Positions 6,392 through 14,108 of a stretch of DNA of 18,187 nt are shown in pieces (the first letter of the stretch is position 1; every line of letters starts with the position of its first letter). The notes under the pieces are model-generated. The model made no database searches. It saw nothing but the letters and a program-made list of their open reading frames with translations, and was not told the origin of the DNA. The stretch is taken from positions 1-18,187 of the forward strand of contig JAUZOB010000022.1 of NCBI GenBank assembly GCA_030706665.1, given 5' to 3'. The translations under genes and the position numbers were made by a program. The DNA is from Bacteroidota bacterium. GTDB lineage: Bacteria > Bacteroidota > Bacteroidia > Bacteroidales > Prolixibacteraceae.

Positions 6392-7435
6392 ATGGAGACC
6401 AATTTGAATGTAGAAGAGTTTACCATTGACGTGGTACAAGATCCTGAGGATATTAGTGATGTAATTTATTCTCTGATGGTTAATCCGAATCTGGCTCCTG
6501 TAAATTATTTTAATGATTTTAGTGAAGAGCCAATAGATCCGAAATTAATTAGTTCTAATGATACGGAAGATTCCGGGATTATTCAGTTAGATGGATATCC
6601 TGTTCCAATGGTTATGACAACGCATGCCATGCATCATAATCTGGCTGATGATCCTGAGAGTGCTACTGAAATTCTTATCTCAAGGGCAGCCCGCAAGATG
6701 GCAACGTATGGGGCAAAACCATTAGTTGTGAATGCTTTTCTGTATCATATCGATATTGCTGATCCGAACGGACAATTTATTGCTTCCGGTTCAAAAAAAG
6801 GACTTGAAAATGCAGCTACTGTTTTCGGTCTGAAAATAGGCGATCGGAAAATCAGGTTCGATATATTCGAACAGGATGGAGCTTCGCTGCCAACATTGAT
6901 CATTACAATGTTCGGAATCATGGAGAGCAAGGATAAGGTCCTGACTCCGGGATTTAAAGTCAAAGGGAATAATATTTTTATGATTGGAAAGTCGTATGAT
7001 GATATTGCCGCTTCAGAATACCTTGAATTTTATCATGGGATCTCAGACTCTGGCTTCCAAATCTATGACCTGGATGATGAAAAAAGAATTCAGGATACTG
7101 TGTTGGAATTGAATCGTCTGGATTTGATCCAAAGCGCAAATCCTGTAGGTCGCGGTGGATTATTCTTTACGCTGCTTCGCTCAGCAATGCCAAGAGAACT
7201 GGGATTCGATATTACAACTGATGCTGAAATCAGACGTGATGCTTTCTTATTCGGTGAGGCGATGGGACGAATCTTAGTTGGCGTCCATCCAAGCAAGGAA
7301 AACGATTTTGTTGATTATATGACTGAAACAAAAATTCCATTTTTCGCTTTAGGTCATGTAACAAAAGGGGAAGTTAGAATAGACGATATTTCCTTCGGAT
7401 ATATAGATAAAATAGCTATTAACCCAGAATCCTAA
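6392..7435 (+). CDS. Standalone PurL-half-like (AIR synthase-related) protein with altered active site
   Basis: The 347-residue protein lines up by eye with one ATPase half of FGAM synthase (PurL) and with the PurM/AIR synthase superfamily. In order it shows an MTTxxM segment (75-80), AARKMATYGAKPLVV (99-113), LPTLIITMFGIMES (166-179), TPGFKVKGNNIFMIG (185-199), SEYLEFYHG (208-216), SANPVGRGGLFFTLL (248-262) and FGEAMGRILVGV (287-298). As I recall PurL, several of its conserved motifs are replaced: TTDGN by TTHAM, SGNVS by RKIRF, AHDVSDGG by ANPVGRGG. It also lacks the glutaminase domain and the second half. It is therefore unlikely to be an ordinary purine enzyme, and its reaction is unknown. 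menG follows after 9 bases. A longer start at TTG 6362 is possible but less likely. Confidence 0.75.
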   Translation: METNLNVEEFTIDVVQDPEDISDVIYSLMVNPNLAPVNYFNDFSEEPIDPKLISSNDTEDSGIIQLDGYPVPMVMTTHAMHHNLADDPESATEILISRAARKMATYGAKPLVVNAFLYHIDIADPNGQFIASGSKKGLENAATVFGLKIGDRKIRFDIFEQDGASLPTLIITMFGIMESKDKVLTPGFKVKGNNIFMIGKSYDDIAASEYLEFYHGISDSGFQIYDLDDEKRIQDTVLELNRLDLIQSANPVGRGGLFFTLLRSAMPRELGFDITTDAEIRRDAFLFGEAMGRILVGVHPSKENDFVDYMTETKIPFFALGHVTKGEVRIDDISFGYIDKIAINPES

Positions 7436-7444
7436 TTTTAATTC

Positions 7445-8167
7445 GTGATAAAACCGTATAAAGAGTCTTCGGCCGGGAAAAAAGTTCAGGTTGCCGAAAT
7501 GTTCGATAATATTGCAGGACATTATGATTTTTTGAATCATTTTCTATCAATGGGTATTGATCGTTTGTGGCGACGCAAAGCAATCCGTATTGTTTCTTCA
7601 AAAAGGCCGGAACAAATTCTTGATGTTGCGACGGGTACCGGTGATTTTGCCATTGAGGCTTCTAAAATCCCCAATGTCAAAGTTACCGGCGTCGATATCT
7701 CTGAAAAGATGTTGGCGGTAGGGAGAGAGAAAATTAAAAAGCTGTCACTTGACAATCGTATCAAATTATCTTTAGGTGACTCTGAGAATCTAAAGTTCGA
7801 CGACCATTCTTTTGATGTGATTACTGTTGCCTTCGGGGTACGAAACTTTGAAAATCTATCGATAGGATTGAAAGAGATGCAACGGGTATTGAAAAAAGAC
7901 GGGATGGCATGTATCCTGGAATTTTCAAGACCAACTGCTTTCCCGATCAAACAGGTTTATGAACTTTATTTTTTCAAAATATTGCCTTTTGTAGGCAGAT
8001 TATTCTCAAAAGACAATTCTGCTTATACTTATCTTCCTGAATCGGTATACAATTTTCCTGACGGGAAAGACTTCGTATCCTTGATGGAGAAGTGTGGATT
8101 TGAACAAGTTGAACAGAAAAAGCTGACTTTTGGAATTGCTTCAATTTATCTTGGAATAAAAAAATAA
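7445..8167 (+). CDS. menG: Demethylmenaquinone methyltransferase
   Basis: This 240-residue class I SAM methyltransferase carries out the last step of menaquinone synthesis, methylating demethylmenaquinone at the inner membrane. The two UbiE/MenG signatures are present: YDFLNHFLSMGIDRLWRR (27-44) and RVLKKDGMACILEFSRP in the C-terminal half. SAM-binding motif I is ILDVATGTGDF (58-68), with Asp84 in TGVDIS as the ribose-binding acid. Bacteroidales make menaquinone, not ubiquinone, hence MenG. The start is GTG at 7445: an in-frame TAA lies at 7439-7441, and the first ATG (7499) would remove conserved residues. It is cotranscribed with the PurL-like gene and followed by porT. Confidence 0.95.
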   Translation: MIKPYKESSAGKKVQVAEMFDNIAGHYDFLNHFLSMGIDRLWRRKAIRIVSSKRPEQILDVATGTGDFAIEASKIPNVKVTGVDISEKMLAVGREKIKKLSLDNRIKLSLGDSENLKFDDHSFDVITVAFGVRNFENLSIGLKEMQRVLKKDGMACILEFSRPTAFPIKQVYELYFFKILPFVGRLFSKDNSAYTYLPESVYNFPDGKDFVSLMEKCGFEQVEQKKLTFGIASIYLGIKK

Positions 8168-8250
8168 TTCAGACAGTTAAATATGATTTAAGCAGTTAAT
8201 ACAATATTTTCAGTCTACTGCGTTTTATTTCAGGAATAAACATATCCGAT

Positions 8251-8940
8251 ATGATGCGACCGTTTCTTAAAGGATTTCTTTTCCTTGCTTTTTTATTCTG
8301 CGGTGCTGCTGCTTATTGCCAGCCTCGTAGTTTTCTGAACCTGTCAACTTTTGATCAGAGACCAGTTCATTTCGGATTTTTATTGGGGGTTAATACTTTA
8401 GATTTTGATATAAAGAGCTTTGATAACGATTACAGATCCGATGTTACGACCTTGAAATATGGGTTGACAGTTGGTATTATCTCGAATCTGCGACTTGGTG
8501 ATTACTTCGATTTACGATTTATGCCCGGAATGTCATTTGGCGATCGGAATGTGAAATTTGTACTGGCACCGGACACCACTTATGCTTCAGTAAAATCAAC
8601 TTATATTGATCTTCCTTTATTGCTCAAATATAAAGCGATGCGAATTAAGAATGTGCGGCCTTATATTGTAACCGGACCGGCATACAGGTATGATATCTCG
8701 AAATCGGCAAAAGATGATTTGTTGAGACTACAAAGAGGTGAGTGGTTTTGGGAAGTAGGTGTCGGATTGGATAATTATTTACAGTACTTTAAATTTGCAC
8801 CAGAATTAAAGATGTCGTTCGGATTAGGGAATGTGCTGGGGACTCCTCCGCCGGAAGATTCGGGAACTAGTTCTGTATATCATAAATCAATTCGTAAACT
8901 GTCCTCTAACATTGTTACTTTGAGTTTTCATTTTGAATAA
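8251..8940 (+). CDS. porT: PorT-family outer-membrane beta-barrel protein (type IX secretion)
   Basis: The 229-residue protein has an N-terminal signal peptide (about residues 1-23, hydrophobic 8-20) and then alternating aromatic and polar strands typical of an eight-stranded outer-membrane barrel, ending SNIVTLSFHFE. The segment NLSTFDQRPVHFGFLLGVNTLDF near the mature N terminus resembles PorT/SprT, a protein needed for type IX secretion in Porphyromonas and Flavobacterium. The position directly after the UbiE/MenG gene is also a typical porT location. The call rests on motif and neighbourhood, not on an alignment. The stop overlaps the start of the next gene by eight bases. Confidence 0.8.
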   Translation: MMRPFLKGFLFLAFLFCGAAAYCQPRSFLNLSTFDQRPVHFGFLLGVNTLDFDIKSFDNDYRSDVTTLKYGLTVGIISNLRLGDYFDLRFMPGMSFGDRNVKFVLAPDTTYASVKSTYIDLPLLLKYKAMRIKNVRPYIVTGPAYRYDISKSAKDDLLRLQRGEWFWEVGVGLDNYLQYFKFAPELKMSFGLGNVLGTPPPEDSGTSSVYHKSIRKLSSNIVTLSFHFE

Positions 8941-10495
8941 AGAACTGAATATATCGCTCGAGCCCAAGCTGGCTTCAGATGAGTGCTATTATCGTCCGAT
9001 TGTTGCCCTTAAATTAGGGATAAAGGAGAATGAGATTACGTTGATCCGAGTTATCCGAAAGTCAATCGATGCACGTCAGCGAATGGTAAAGATTAATCTG
9101 GGAGTAGTTGTTTACTGGGGGGAGTCTGCACCTAAAATTGAGAAACCTGTCTTCAAATATGAGAATGTCGCTCAAAAAGATCCTGTAGTTATCGTTGGTG
9201 CCGGACCTGCAGGCTTATTCGCCGCCTTGCGCTTCATCGAATTGGGAATGAAACCCATTATTGTGGAACGTGGGAAAGCAGTAAACGATCGGAAAAAAGA
9301 TATTGCGGCAATTTATCAGGAACATATCATCAATCCGGACTCAAACTATGGATTTGGAGAAGGAGGAGCAGGTACCTTTTCCGATGGCAAGTTATATACC
9401 CGTTCGAAGAAACGGGGCGACATCAAAAGAATACTTGAGGTTTTCCATTATCATGGGGCACAGGATGAAATTCTGATCGATGCGCATCCTCATATTGGTA
9501 CGAATGTCTTACCCCGGGTGATTTCTAAAATCAGAGAGTCGATTTTAAATGCAGGAGGGGAGATTCTGTTTAACAGTCGTGTGATAGATTTTACTATTCA
9601 TGAAGGCCGGGTATGTGGAGTTGAATTGAAAGACGGAAGCAGAATTGACGGGAAAGCTGTTGTTTTAGCTACCGGACATTCGGCCAGAGATATTTATGAA
9701 CTGTTGCATCGCAAAGGGATAACTTTGGAAGCAAAGTCTTTTGCAATGGGGGTAAGAGTTGAACATCCTCAGGAAATTATTGATACGATCCAATACCATC
9801 GTCCCGGACGTGGAAAATATCTTCCGGCTGCTGCATATTCGTTTGCAGAGCAGGTTGAAGGAAGAGGCGTCTATTCTTTTTGTATGTGTCCGGGTGGAGT
9901 AATAGTGCCGGCTGCAACAGCTCCGGACGAACATGTTGTTAACGGGATGTCTCCTTCGGGGCGGAATACTCCTTTTGCAAATTCAGGAATGGTTGTTGAA
10001 ATAAGAACTGAAGATCTAAAAGATTACAACCATTATGAAACATTTGCAGGATTAGAGTTTCAAAGACAAACAGAACAACTCTCTTTCCGTATGGCAGGGA
10101 AAACCCAATTTGCTCCCGGACAGCGGCTTGTCGATTTTTTGGATGGCAGGCTGTCTGCAACCCTTCCGAGGTCTTCTTTCAGGCCGGGAGTCGTATCTTC
10201 TCCAATGCATGAATGGCTTCCTTCCTTCATCAGACAACGCCTTCAAATCGGATTTAAACAAATTGCACGTAAGTCTTCTGGTTTTGTAACCAACGAAGCA
10301 ATGATTCTGGGCGTCGAATCACGTACGTCATCTCCGGTTCGGATTCCACGGAATGAAAGTACACTGGAACATATTCATTGCACCGGGCTTTTCCCTTGCG
10401 GTGAAGGTGCCGGATATGCCGGAGGAATTGTATCATCAGCAGTTGATGGAGAAAGGTGTGCAGAACAAGTTTATTCTCTTTATGGAAGGAGCTGA
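8933..10495 (+). CDS. FAD-dependent dehydrogenase-like protein (COG2509 type)
   Basis: The 520-residue flavoprotein has a short N-terminal domain (1-80) with IRKSIDARQR typical of the family. The FAD motif VVIVGAGPAGLFAALRF follows (85-101), with Glu112 in the ribose-binding position. The family hallmark GFGEGGAGTFSDGKLYTRSKKRG and a C-terminal GLFPCGEGAGYAGGIVSSAVDG flavin-contact segment are both present. Members are widespread and often annotated as uncharacterised FAD-dependent proteins; no reaction is established. The start is TTG at 8933, inside the porT stop region: it gives the expected N terminus (MNKELNISLEP) and there is no usable ATG nearby. An eight-base overlap suggests coupling to porT. 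Confidence 0.88.
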   Translation: MNKELNISLEPKLASDECYYRPIVALKLGIKENEITLIRVIRKSIDARQRMVKINLGVVVYWGESAPKIEKPVFKYENVAQKDPVVIVGAGPAGLFAALRFIELGMKPIIVERGKAVNDRKKDIAAIYQEHIINPDSNYGFGEGGAGTFSDGKLYTRSKKRGDIKRILEVFHYHGAQDEILIDAHPHIGTNVLPRVISKIRESILNAGGEILFNSRVIDFTIHEGRVCGVELKDGSRIDGKAVVLATGHSARDIYELLHRKGITLEAKSFAMGVRVEHPQEIIDTIQYHRPGRGKYLPAAAYSFAEQVEGRGVYSFCMCPGGVIVPAATAPDEHVVNGMSPSGRNTPFANSGMVVEIRTEDLKDYNHYETFAGLEFQRQTEQLSFRMAGKTQFAPGQRLVDFLDGRLSATLPRSSFRPGVVSSPMHEWLPSFIRQRLQIGFKQIARKSSGFVTNEAMILGVESRTSSPVRIPRNESTLEHIHCTGLFPCGEGAGYAGGIVSSAVDGERCAEQVYSLYGRS

Positions 10496-10761
10496 TGCAT
10501 CCAATTTATTTCATTAACCTTATTTTGTTTTAGGTCTAAAGAAGATAGCCGGACTATATCAACAAGGGAGTAACGCCTTATTTCGTTCGTCCTTTAGACG
10601 TGGTTCGTACATGGTTTGAATATCGAAATGATGTTTGGACCACGCCTGAACAAACTTTCAAAGTCGGCTCAAATATAGCTTTGCTATTTATCGGTTTGGG
10701 TGTTGTTGTGTTTAAAAGTAAGAAAGTATTAGGATATAAAATGCTGTCTGCGGAATTCTGA
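10495..10761 (+). pseudogene. Decayed small membrane-protein reading frame
   Basis: An ATG at 10495 overlaps the FAD gene stop (TGATG) and reads 12 hydrophobic codons (MHPIYFINLILF). Three in-frame stops follow within six codons (TAG 10531, TAA 10537, TAG 10546). The same frame is then open for 70 codons (10549-10758), stopping at TGA 10759-10761. That part looks like protein: VTPYFVRPLDVVRTWFEYR, then a hydrophobic run IALLFIGLGVVVF and a basic FKSKK, as in a single-pass membrane protein. It has no ATG until near its end; GTG 10600 is the only plausible internal start. Its last 11 codons overlap the convergent RNA methyltransferase gene. A remnant gene with indels seems likeliest, but a short GTG-started gene or chance cannot be excluded. 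The family is not recognised. Confidence 0.4.
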
Positions 10762-11502
10762 ACATATGATGGAAGTCGCTACTGCAACATTCAATGATTC
10801 GGAGGTAGGCTGATCGGGAGGAAAACTTGGGATGAAGAGCCTGTCGGTTATTTGATCTGCAACAGCTTCAGAAATGCCATTCCCTTCATTGCCCATTACA
10901 ATGATTCCTTCTTCCGAAAGCTCTTTCTTGTAAATAATGTCTCCATTGAGGAATGTTCCATAGACCGGGATGTCCAGTTCTGAGCATTCTGCAAGGAATT
11001 GTGGTAAATTTGTATATCTCACTTTAACTCTGGCAATCGCTCCCATGGTTGCCTGGATAACTTTCGGGTTAAATACATCGACTGTTTCTTCGGAACAAAT
11101 GACATTCTCAATTCCGAACCAATCGGCAAGTCTTATTATCGTTCCCAGGTTTCCCGGATCCTGGATGGTGTCAAGAGCTAAACTGAGTTTGCCTTTCATC
11201 TGTGCGGGTGATACAACACTTGAAATAAGCGGGAAAAGGGCAATGGCCTGCTGAGGATTTTTCAATAAACTGCATTTGCGAATCTCTTCATCGCTTGCTT
11301 CGATGACTTCGTCCGCAGAATAATTTTCGTCTGACAGGGAAACGAGGAATTTGGGCGTTACGACAAGGGTTCTGGCCTTTAATCCGGATGTCAGTAGATC
11401 ATATATCGCTTTATTCCCTTCGACAACAAAAAGATTTTCTTTCTCTCTTGTCTTTTTGTCAGAAAGGGACTTTATAAGTTTTATCTTATTTTTACTTAGC
11501 AT
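10729..11502 (-). CDS. TrmH/SpoU family 2'-O-ribose RNA methyltransferase
   Basis: The 257-residue SPOUT methyltransferase transfers a methyl group from SAM to a ribose 2'-OH in rRNA or tRNA. An N-terminal L30e-like RNA-binding substrate domain (about residues 5-90, with KENLFVVEGNKAI) precedes the knotted catalytic domain (about 105-257). Motif 1 is LDTIQDPGNLGTIIRLADW, with catalytic Arg124. Motif 2 is IVMGNEGNGIS (201-211), and motif 3 is IPSFPPDQPTSESLNVAVA (224-242). The layout matches RlmB and TsnR relatives, so the RNA target is not certain. The ATG start at 11502 gives the usual N terminus. It diverges from tamL and converges on the FAD gene. Confidence 0.9.
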   Translation of the reverse strand: MLSKNKIKLIKSLSDKKTREKENLFVVEGNKAIYDLLTSGLKARTLVVTPKFLVSLSDENYSADEVIEASDEEIRKCSLLKNPQQAIALFPLISSVVSPAQMKGKLSLALDTIQDPGNLGTIIRLADWFGIENVICSEETVDVFNPKVIQATMGAIARVKVRYTNLPQFLAECSELDIPVYGTFLNGDIIYKKELSEEGIIVMGNEGNGISEAVADQITDRLFIPSFPPDQPTSESLNVAVATSIICSEFRRQHFIS

Positions 11503-11561
11503 TGCCTGGTCTTTGATGATAGTTTGGAAATGTATAATACTATCAATAATTTTAAACGGTA

Positions 11562-11569
11562 CAAAGTTA
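11562..11569 (-). promoter_or_regulatory. -7 element for the RNA methyltransferase gene
   Basis: TAACTTTG on the minus strand (11569-11562) matches TAnnTTTG exactly. A TTTG lies upstream at 11596-11593 but with 23 bases between, longer than the usual 19-20. The predicted leader is about 55 bases. Confidence 0.45.
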
Positions 11570-11589
11570 TTTTAAAGATTGAATCCTTT

Positions 11590-11620
11590 TTTCAAAAAAG
11601 GCTACATTCTTCTATCTTTG
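11590..11620 (+). promoter_or_regulatory. Promoter of tamL
   Basis: TTTC (11590-11593), 19 bases and TATCTTTG (11613-11620) fit the Bacteroidetes promoter with one mismatch in the -33 box. Transcription would begin near 11626, about 20 bases before the TTG start codon of tamL. Confidence 0.6.
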
Positions 11621-11647
11621 CAAAAAACCTACTTATAAAGAGTCTTT

Positions 11648-14002
11648 TTGAAGATACAGTATAAATATCATCTCAGAATCGATATTCGAATATTCCTGAT
11701 TGGAATAATATTGATTGTTTTCGGTTGCAATTCGACACGTTTTGTACCTGAAGATAAGTTGTTGTTGAATAAAGTTGAGGTCAGGGTCGATAATAAGAAC
11801 ATTGATAAGACTGAACTTGAATCATATATCCGACAGAAAAGCAATACGAGAATTTTGGGTATTGCAAAATTTAGATTAGGACTTTATAATCTTTCCCGTA
11901 AAAAGCGAAGTGAAGGTTGGCTGAAAAGAGTGGGAGAACCACCTGCTATTTATGATGAATATCAACGCGAACGCGCCAAAACCAATATGTTGTCCTTCCT
12001 TAAGAATAAGGGCTATTACGATGCGACGGTGAATGATCAGGTGGAGATAAATAAGGCCCGGCGAAAAGTAAATGTGATTTATGATGTCCATTCCGGATTC
12101 CCTTATACAATCAATAAGATTACCTGGAATATTCGGGATGAGCGGATTAAGAATCAGGAAGAGCTTATTAAAAATAACTCGCCATTAAAGCCGGGTGTTC
12201 CCTTTGATGTTGATGTATTGGATAATGAACGTCAACGGATCACGAATTTCCTGAAAAACCAGGGATATTTTAAGTTTGATAATGATAATATCTCTTTTCT
12301 TGCAGATAGTACTCTCGGAAATAAGAAAGTTGATTTGTCACTCATTCTGGATCGGCCTATCGCAAAGATTACTGCTAATAGCGATACGTTGAAGAAAGAT
12401 CATTCAATTTACTCTCTTGATAAGTTTTATATTTTTATGGATTATGAGCCTCAGAAGGCTTTAGCTGACAGTGCATATTCCATGGTGAAATATGATACGT
12501 TGAAAGTAGGTAATTATTATTTTTTGTCAAAAGGGAAAAGAAAGATCAATCCCAATGCAATCCTGAACGCCGTAAAGATGAAGTCAGGCGAGATATATAA
12601 TTCAAACAATGTTGAGCGTACCTATAATTCGTTGGCGTCTATCCGGCAGTTTAAGTTTATCAATGTCTATTTTGAAGAGAGGGAAAGTGCTGATACGTTG
12701 GCGAACAAGATTCTTGATTGTTACATTTTGCTTACTCCACAAACATTGCAGTCGTATACTTTCGATGTGGAAGGGACTAATTCGTCAGGGAATTATGGAT
12801 TTGCTGGGAATCTGAATTATCAGCACCGAAATATATTCAGAGGCGCTGAATTGTTGAATGTTCGGTTTAAGGGGGCTTTAGAGAAACAACTTGCCGTAGT
12901 TAATGAGGCAAAACAGAAGTTTAATACAAGAGAATATGGTGTTGAAACCGATTTGGTCATTCCGCGCTTCTGGGCACCGCTTAATGCGGAAAGTTTCTCG
13001 AAGTATTCGATGCCCTTAACCCGGCTCTCTCTTTCCTATAATTATCAGAAAAGACCTGATTATACCCGAACTATTGCGAACTCGCAATTTGGCTATGACT
13101 GGAGGACTTCCGCTTATTCCCGACATCAGTTTAATTTGATCGATTTTAATATTGTCCACCTCTTTGCCAAGAACGAGGCATTTGTTGATTCAATTAAAAA
13201 TCTTTATATCCGTAGTTCGTACATTGATCACCTTATCCTGGCTACAAATTATACTTATACCTACAGTACCCAGAACCTTCAGAAGAGGACCGATTATAGT
13301 TATTTCAGACTTAGTTTTGAAACAGCCGGCAATTCATTATACCTATTGAACCGACTGATGAATTCGAAGAAAGAAGCTCAGACGGATTATGACTTATCAA
13401 AGAATTATTATAAATTTTTAAATACTCCCTTCGCACAGTATGCCAAGCTTGATCTTGAGTATCGAAGAGGATTCATTCTTGATTATATCAATTCGATTGT
13501 GTTTAGGAGCTTCCTTGGAGTAGCTTTGCCATATGGCAATTTTGATTTGATACCTTTCGAAAAACAATATTTTACCGGTGGAGCCAATGGAATACGGGCT
13601 TGGAAAGTACGTTCTTTAGGTCCCGGAACTTATAGCGCTCCAAATAATGTCTTCCCGAACCAGTCCTCGGATATAAAGCTTGAAGCAAATGCGGAATATC
13701 GATTTAAACTTTTCTGGAAGTTGGAGGGTGCATTGTTCCTGGATGCCGGAAACATTTGGTCCATCAATGATAAAGATAATCGGCCGGGAGCGGTTTTTAA
13801 ATTTGACCAGTTCTATAAACAAATAGCAATGGGAACAGGTGTCGGGACCAGATTTGATTTTACTTATTTTATTATCAGAGTAGATCTTGGAATTAAAATG
13901 AGAGATCCTGCTGAGACGGTGAGAACAAAATGGAGAATTTTTGATGGACCCCTGAAGCAAGATAATCTTAATCTTACTTTTGCCATCGGTTATCCCTTTT
14001 AA
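11648..14002 (+). CDS. tamL: TamL: lipoprotein Omp85-family (TamA/BamA-like) outer-membrane protein
   Basis: The 784-residue protein starts with a signal sequence and lipobox (IVFGC, Cys27), then CNSTRFVPEDKLLLNKVEV, an N terminus typical of the lipidated TamA homologues of Bacteroidota. Residues up to about 380 form POTRA-like modules, for example NFLKNQGYF and the later SLASIRQFKFINV. The C-terminal half is a 16-strand-type Omp85 barrel containing the loop-6 region GGANGIRAWKVRSLGPGTY and ending in aromatic Phe (NLTFAIGYPF). TamL probably helps insert or maintain outer-membrane components together with TamB. No tamB lies beside it here. The start is TTG 11648: there is no ATG before the lipobox and the promoter sits just upstream. 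Specific TamL assignment is inferred from lipidation and family pattern. Confidence 0.85.
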   Translation: MKIQYKYHLRIDIRIFLIGIILIVFGCNSTRFVPEDKLLLNKVEVRVDNKNIDKTELESYIRQKSNTRILGIAKFRLGLYNLSRKKRSEGWLKRVGEPPAIYDEYQRERAKTNMLSFLKNKGYYDATVNDQVEINKARRKVNVIYDVHSGFPYTINKITWNIRDERIKNQEELIKNNSPLKPGVPFDVDVLDNERQRITNFLKNQGYFKFDNDNISFLADSTLGNKKVDLSLILDRPIAKITANSDTLKKDHSIYSLDKFYIFMDYEPQKALADSAYSMVKYDTLKVGNYYFLSKGKRKINPNAILNAVKMKSGEIYNSNNVERTYNSLASIRQFKFINVYFEERESADTLANKILDCYILLTPQTLQSYTFDVEGTNSSGNYGFAGNLNYQHRNIFRGAELLNVRFKGALEKQLAVVNEAKQKFNTREYGVETDLVIPRFWAPLNAESFSKYSMPLTRLSLSYNYQKRPDYTRTIANSQFGYDWRTSAYSRHQFNLIDFNIVHLFAKNEAFVDSIKNLYIRSSYIDHLILATNYTYTYSTQNLQKRTDYSYFRLSFETAGNSLYLLNRLMNSKKEAQTDYDLSKNYYKFLNTPFAQYAKLDLEYRRGFILDYINSIVFRSFLGVALPYGNFDLIPFEKQYFTGGANGIRAWKVRSLGPGTYSAPNNVFPNQSSDIKLEANAEYRFKLFWKLEGALFLDAGNIWSINDKDNRPGAVFKFDQFYKQIAMGTGVGTRFDFTYFIIRVDLGIKMRDPAETVRTKWRIFDGPLKQDNLNLTFAIGYPF

Positions 14003-14038
14003 TTTGTGTTAAAAAACATCTAAATCATTTTTTCTTTA

Positions 14039-14046
14039 TAAATTTG
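14039..14046 (+). promoter_or_regulatory. -7 element for fba
   Basis: TAAATTTG is a perfect TAnnTTTG -7 box. The -33 region at the correct distance is A-rich with no TTTG. Transcription would start near 14052, leaving a leader of about 57 bases before the fba ATG. Confidence 0.55.
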
Positions 14047-14108
14047 CGTTCGGTCGAAAAGACTTTACGTTAAATGGGTCGTGAACTTATTTCCTTAAAA
14101 TAAAAGTT

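Noticed and set aside
7537..7950. A 137-codon open frame on the minus strand inside menG
   Set aside because: It lies wholly opposite conserved MenG coding sequence and shows no domain pattern of its own.
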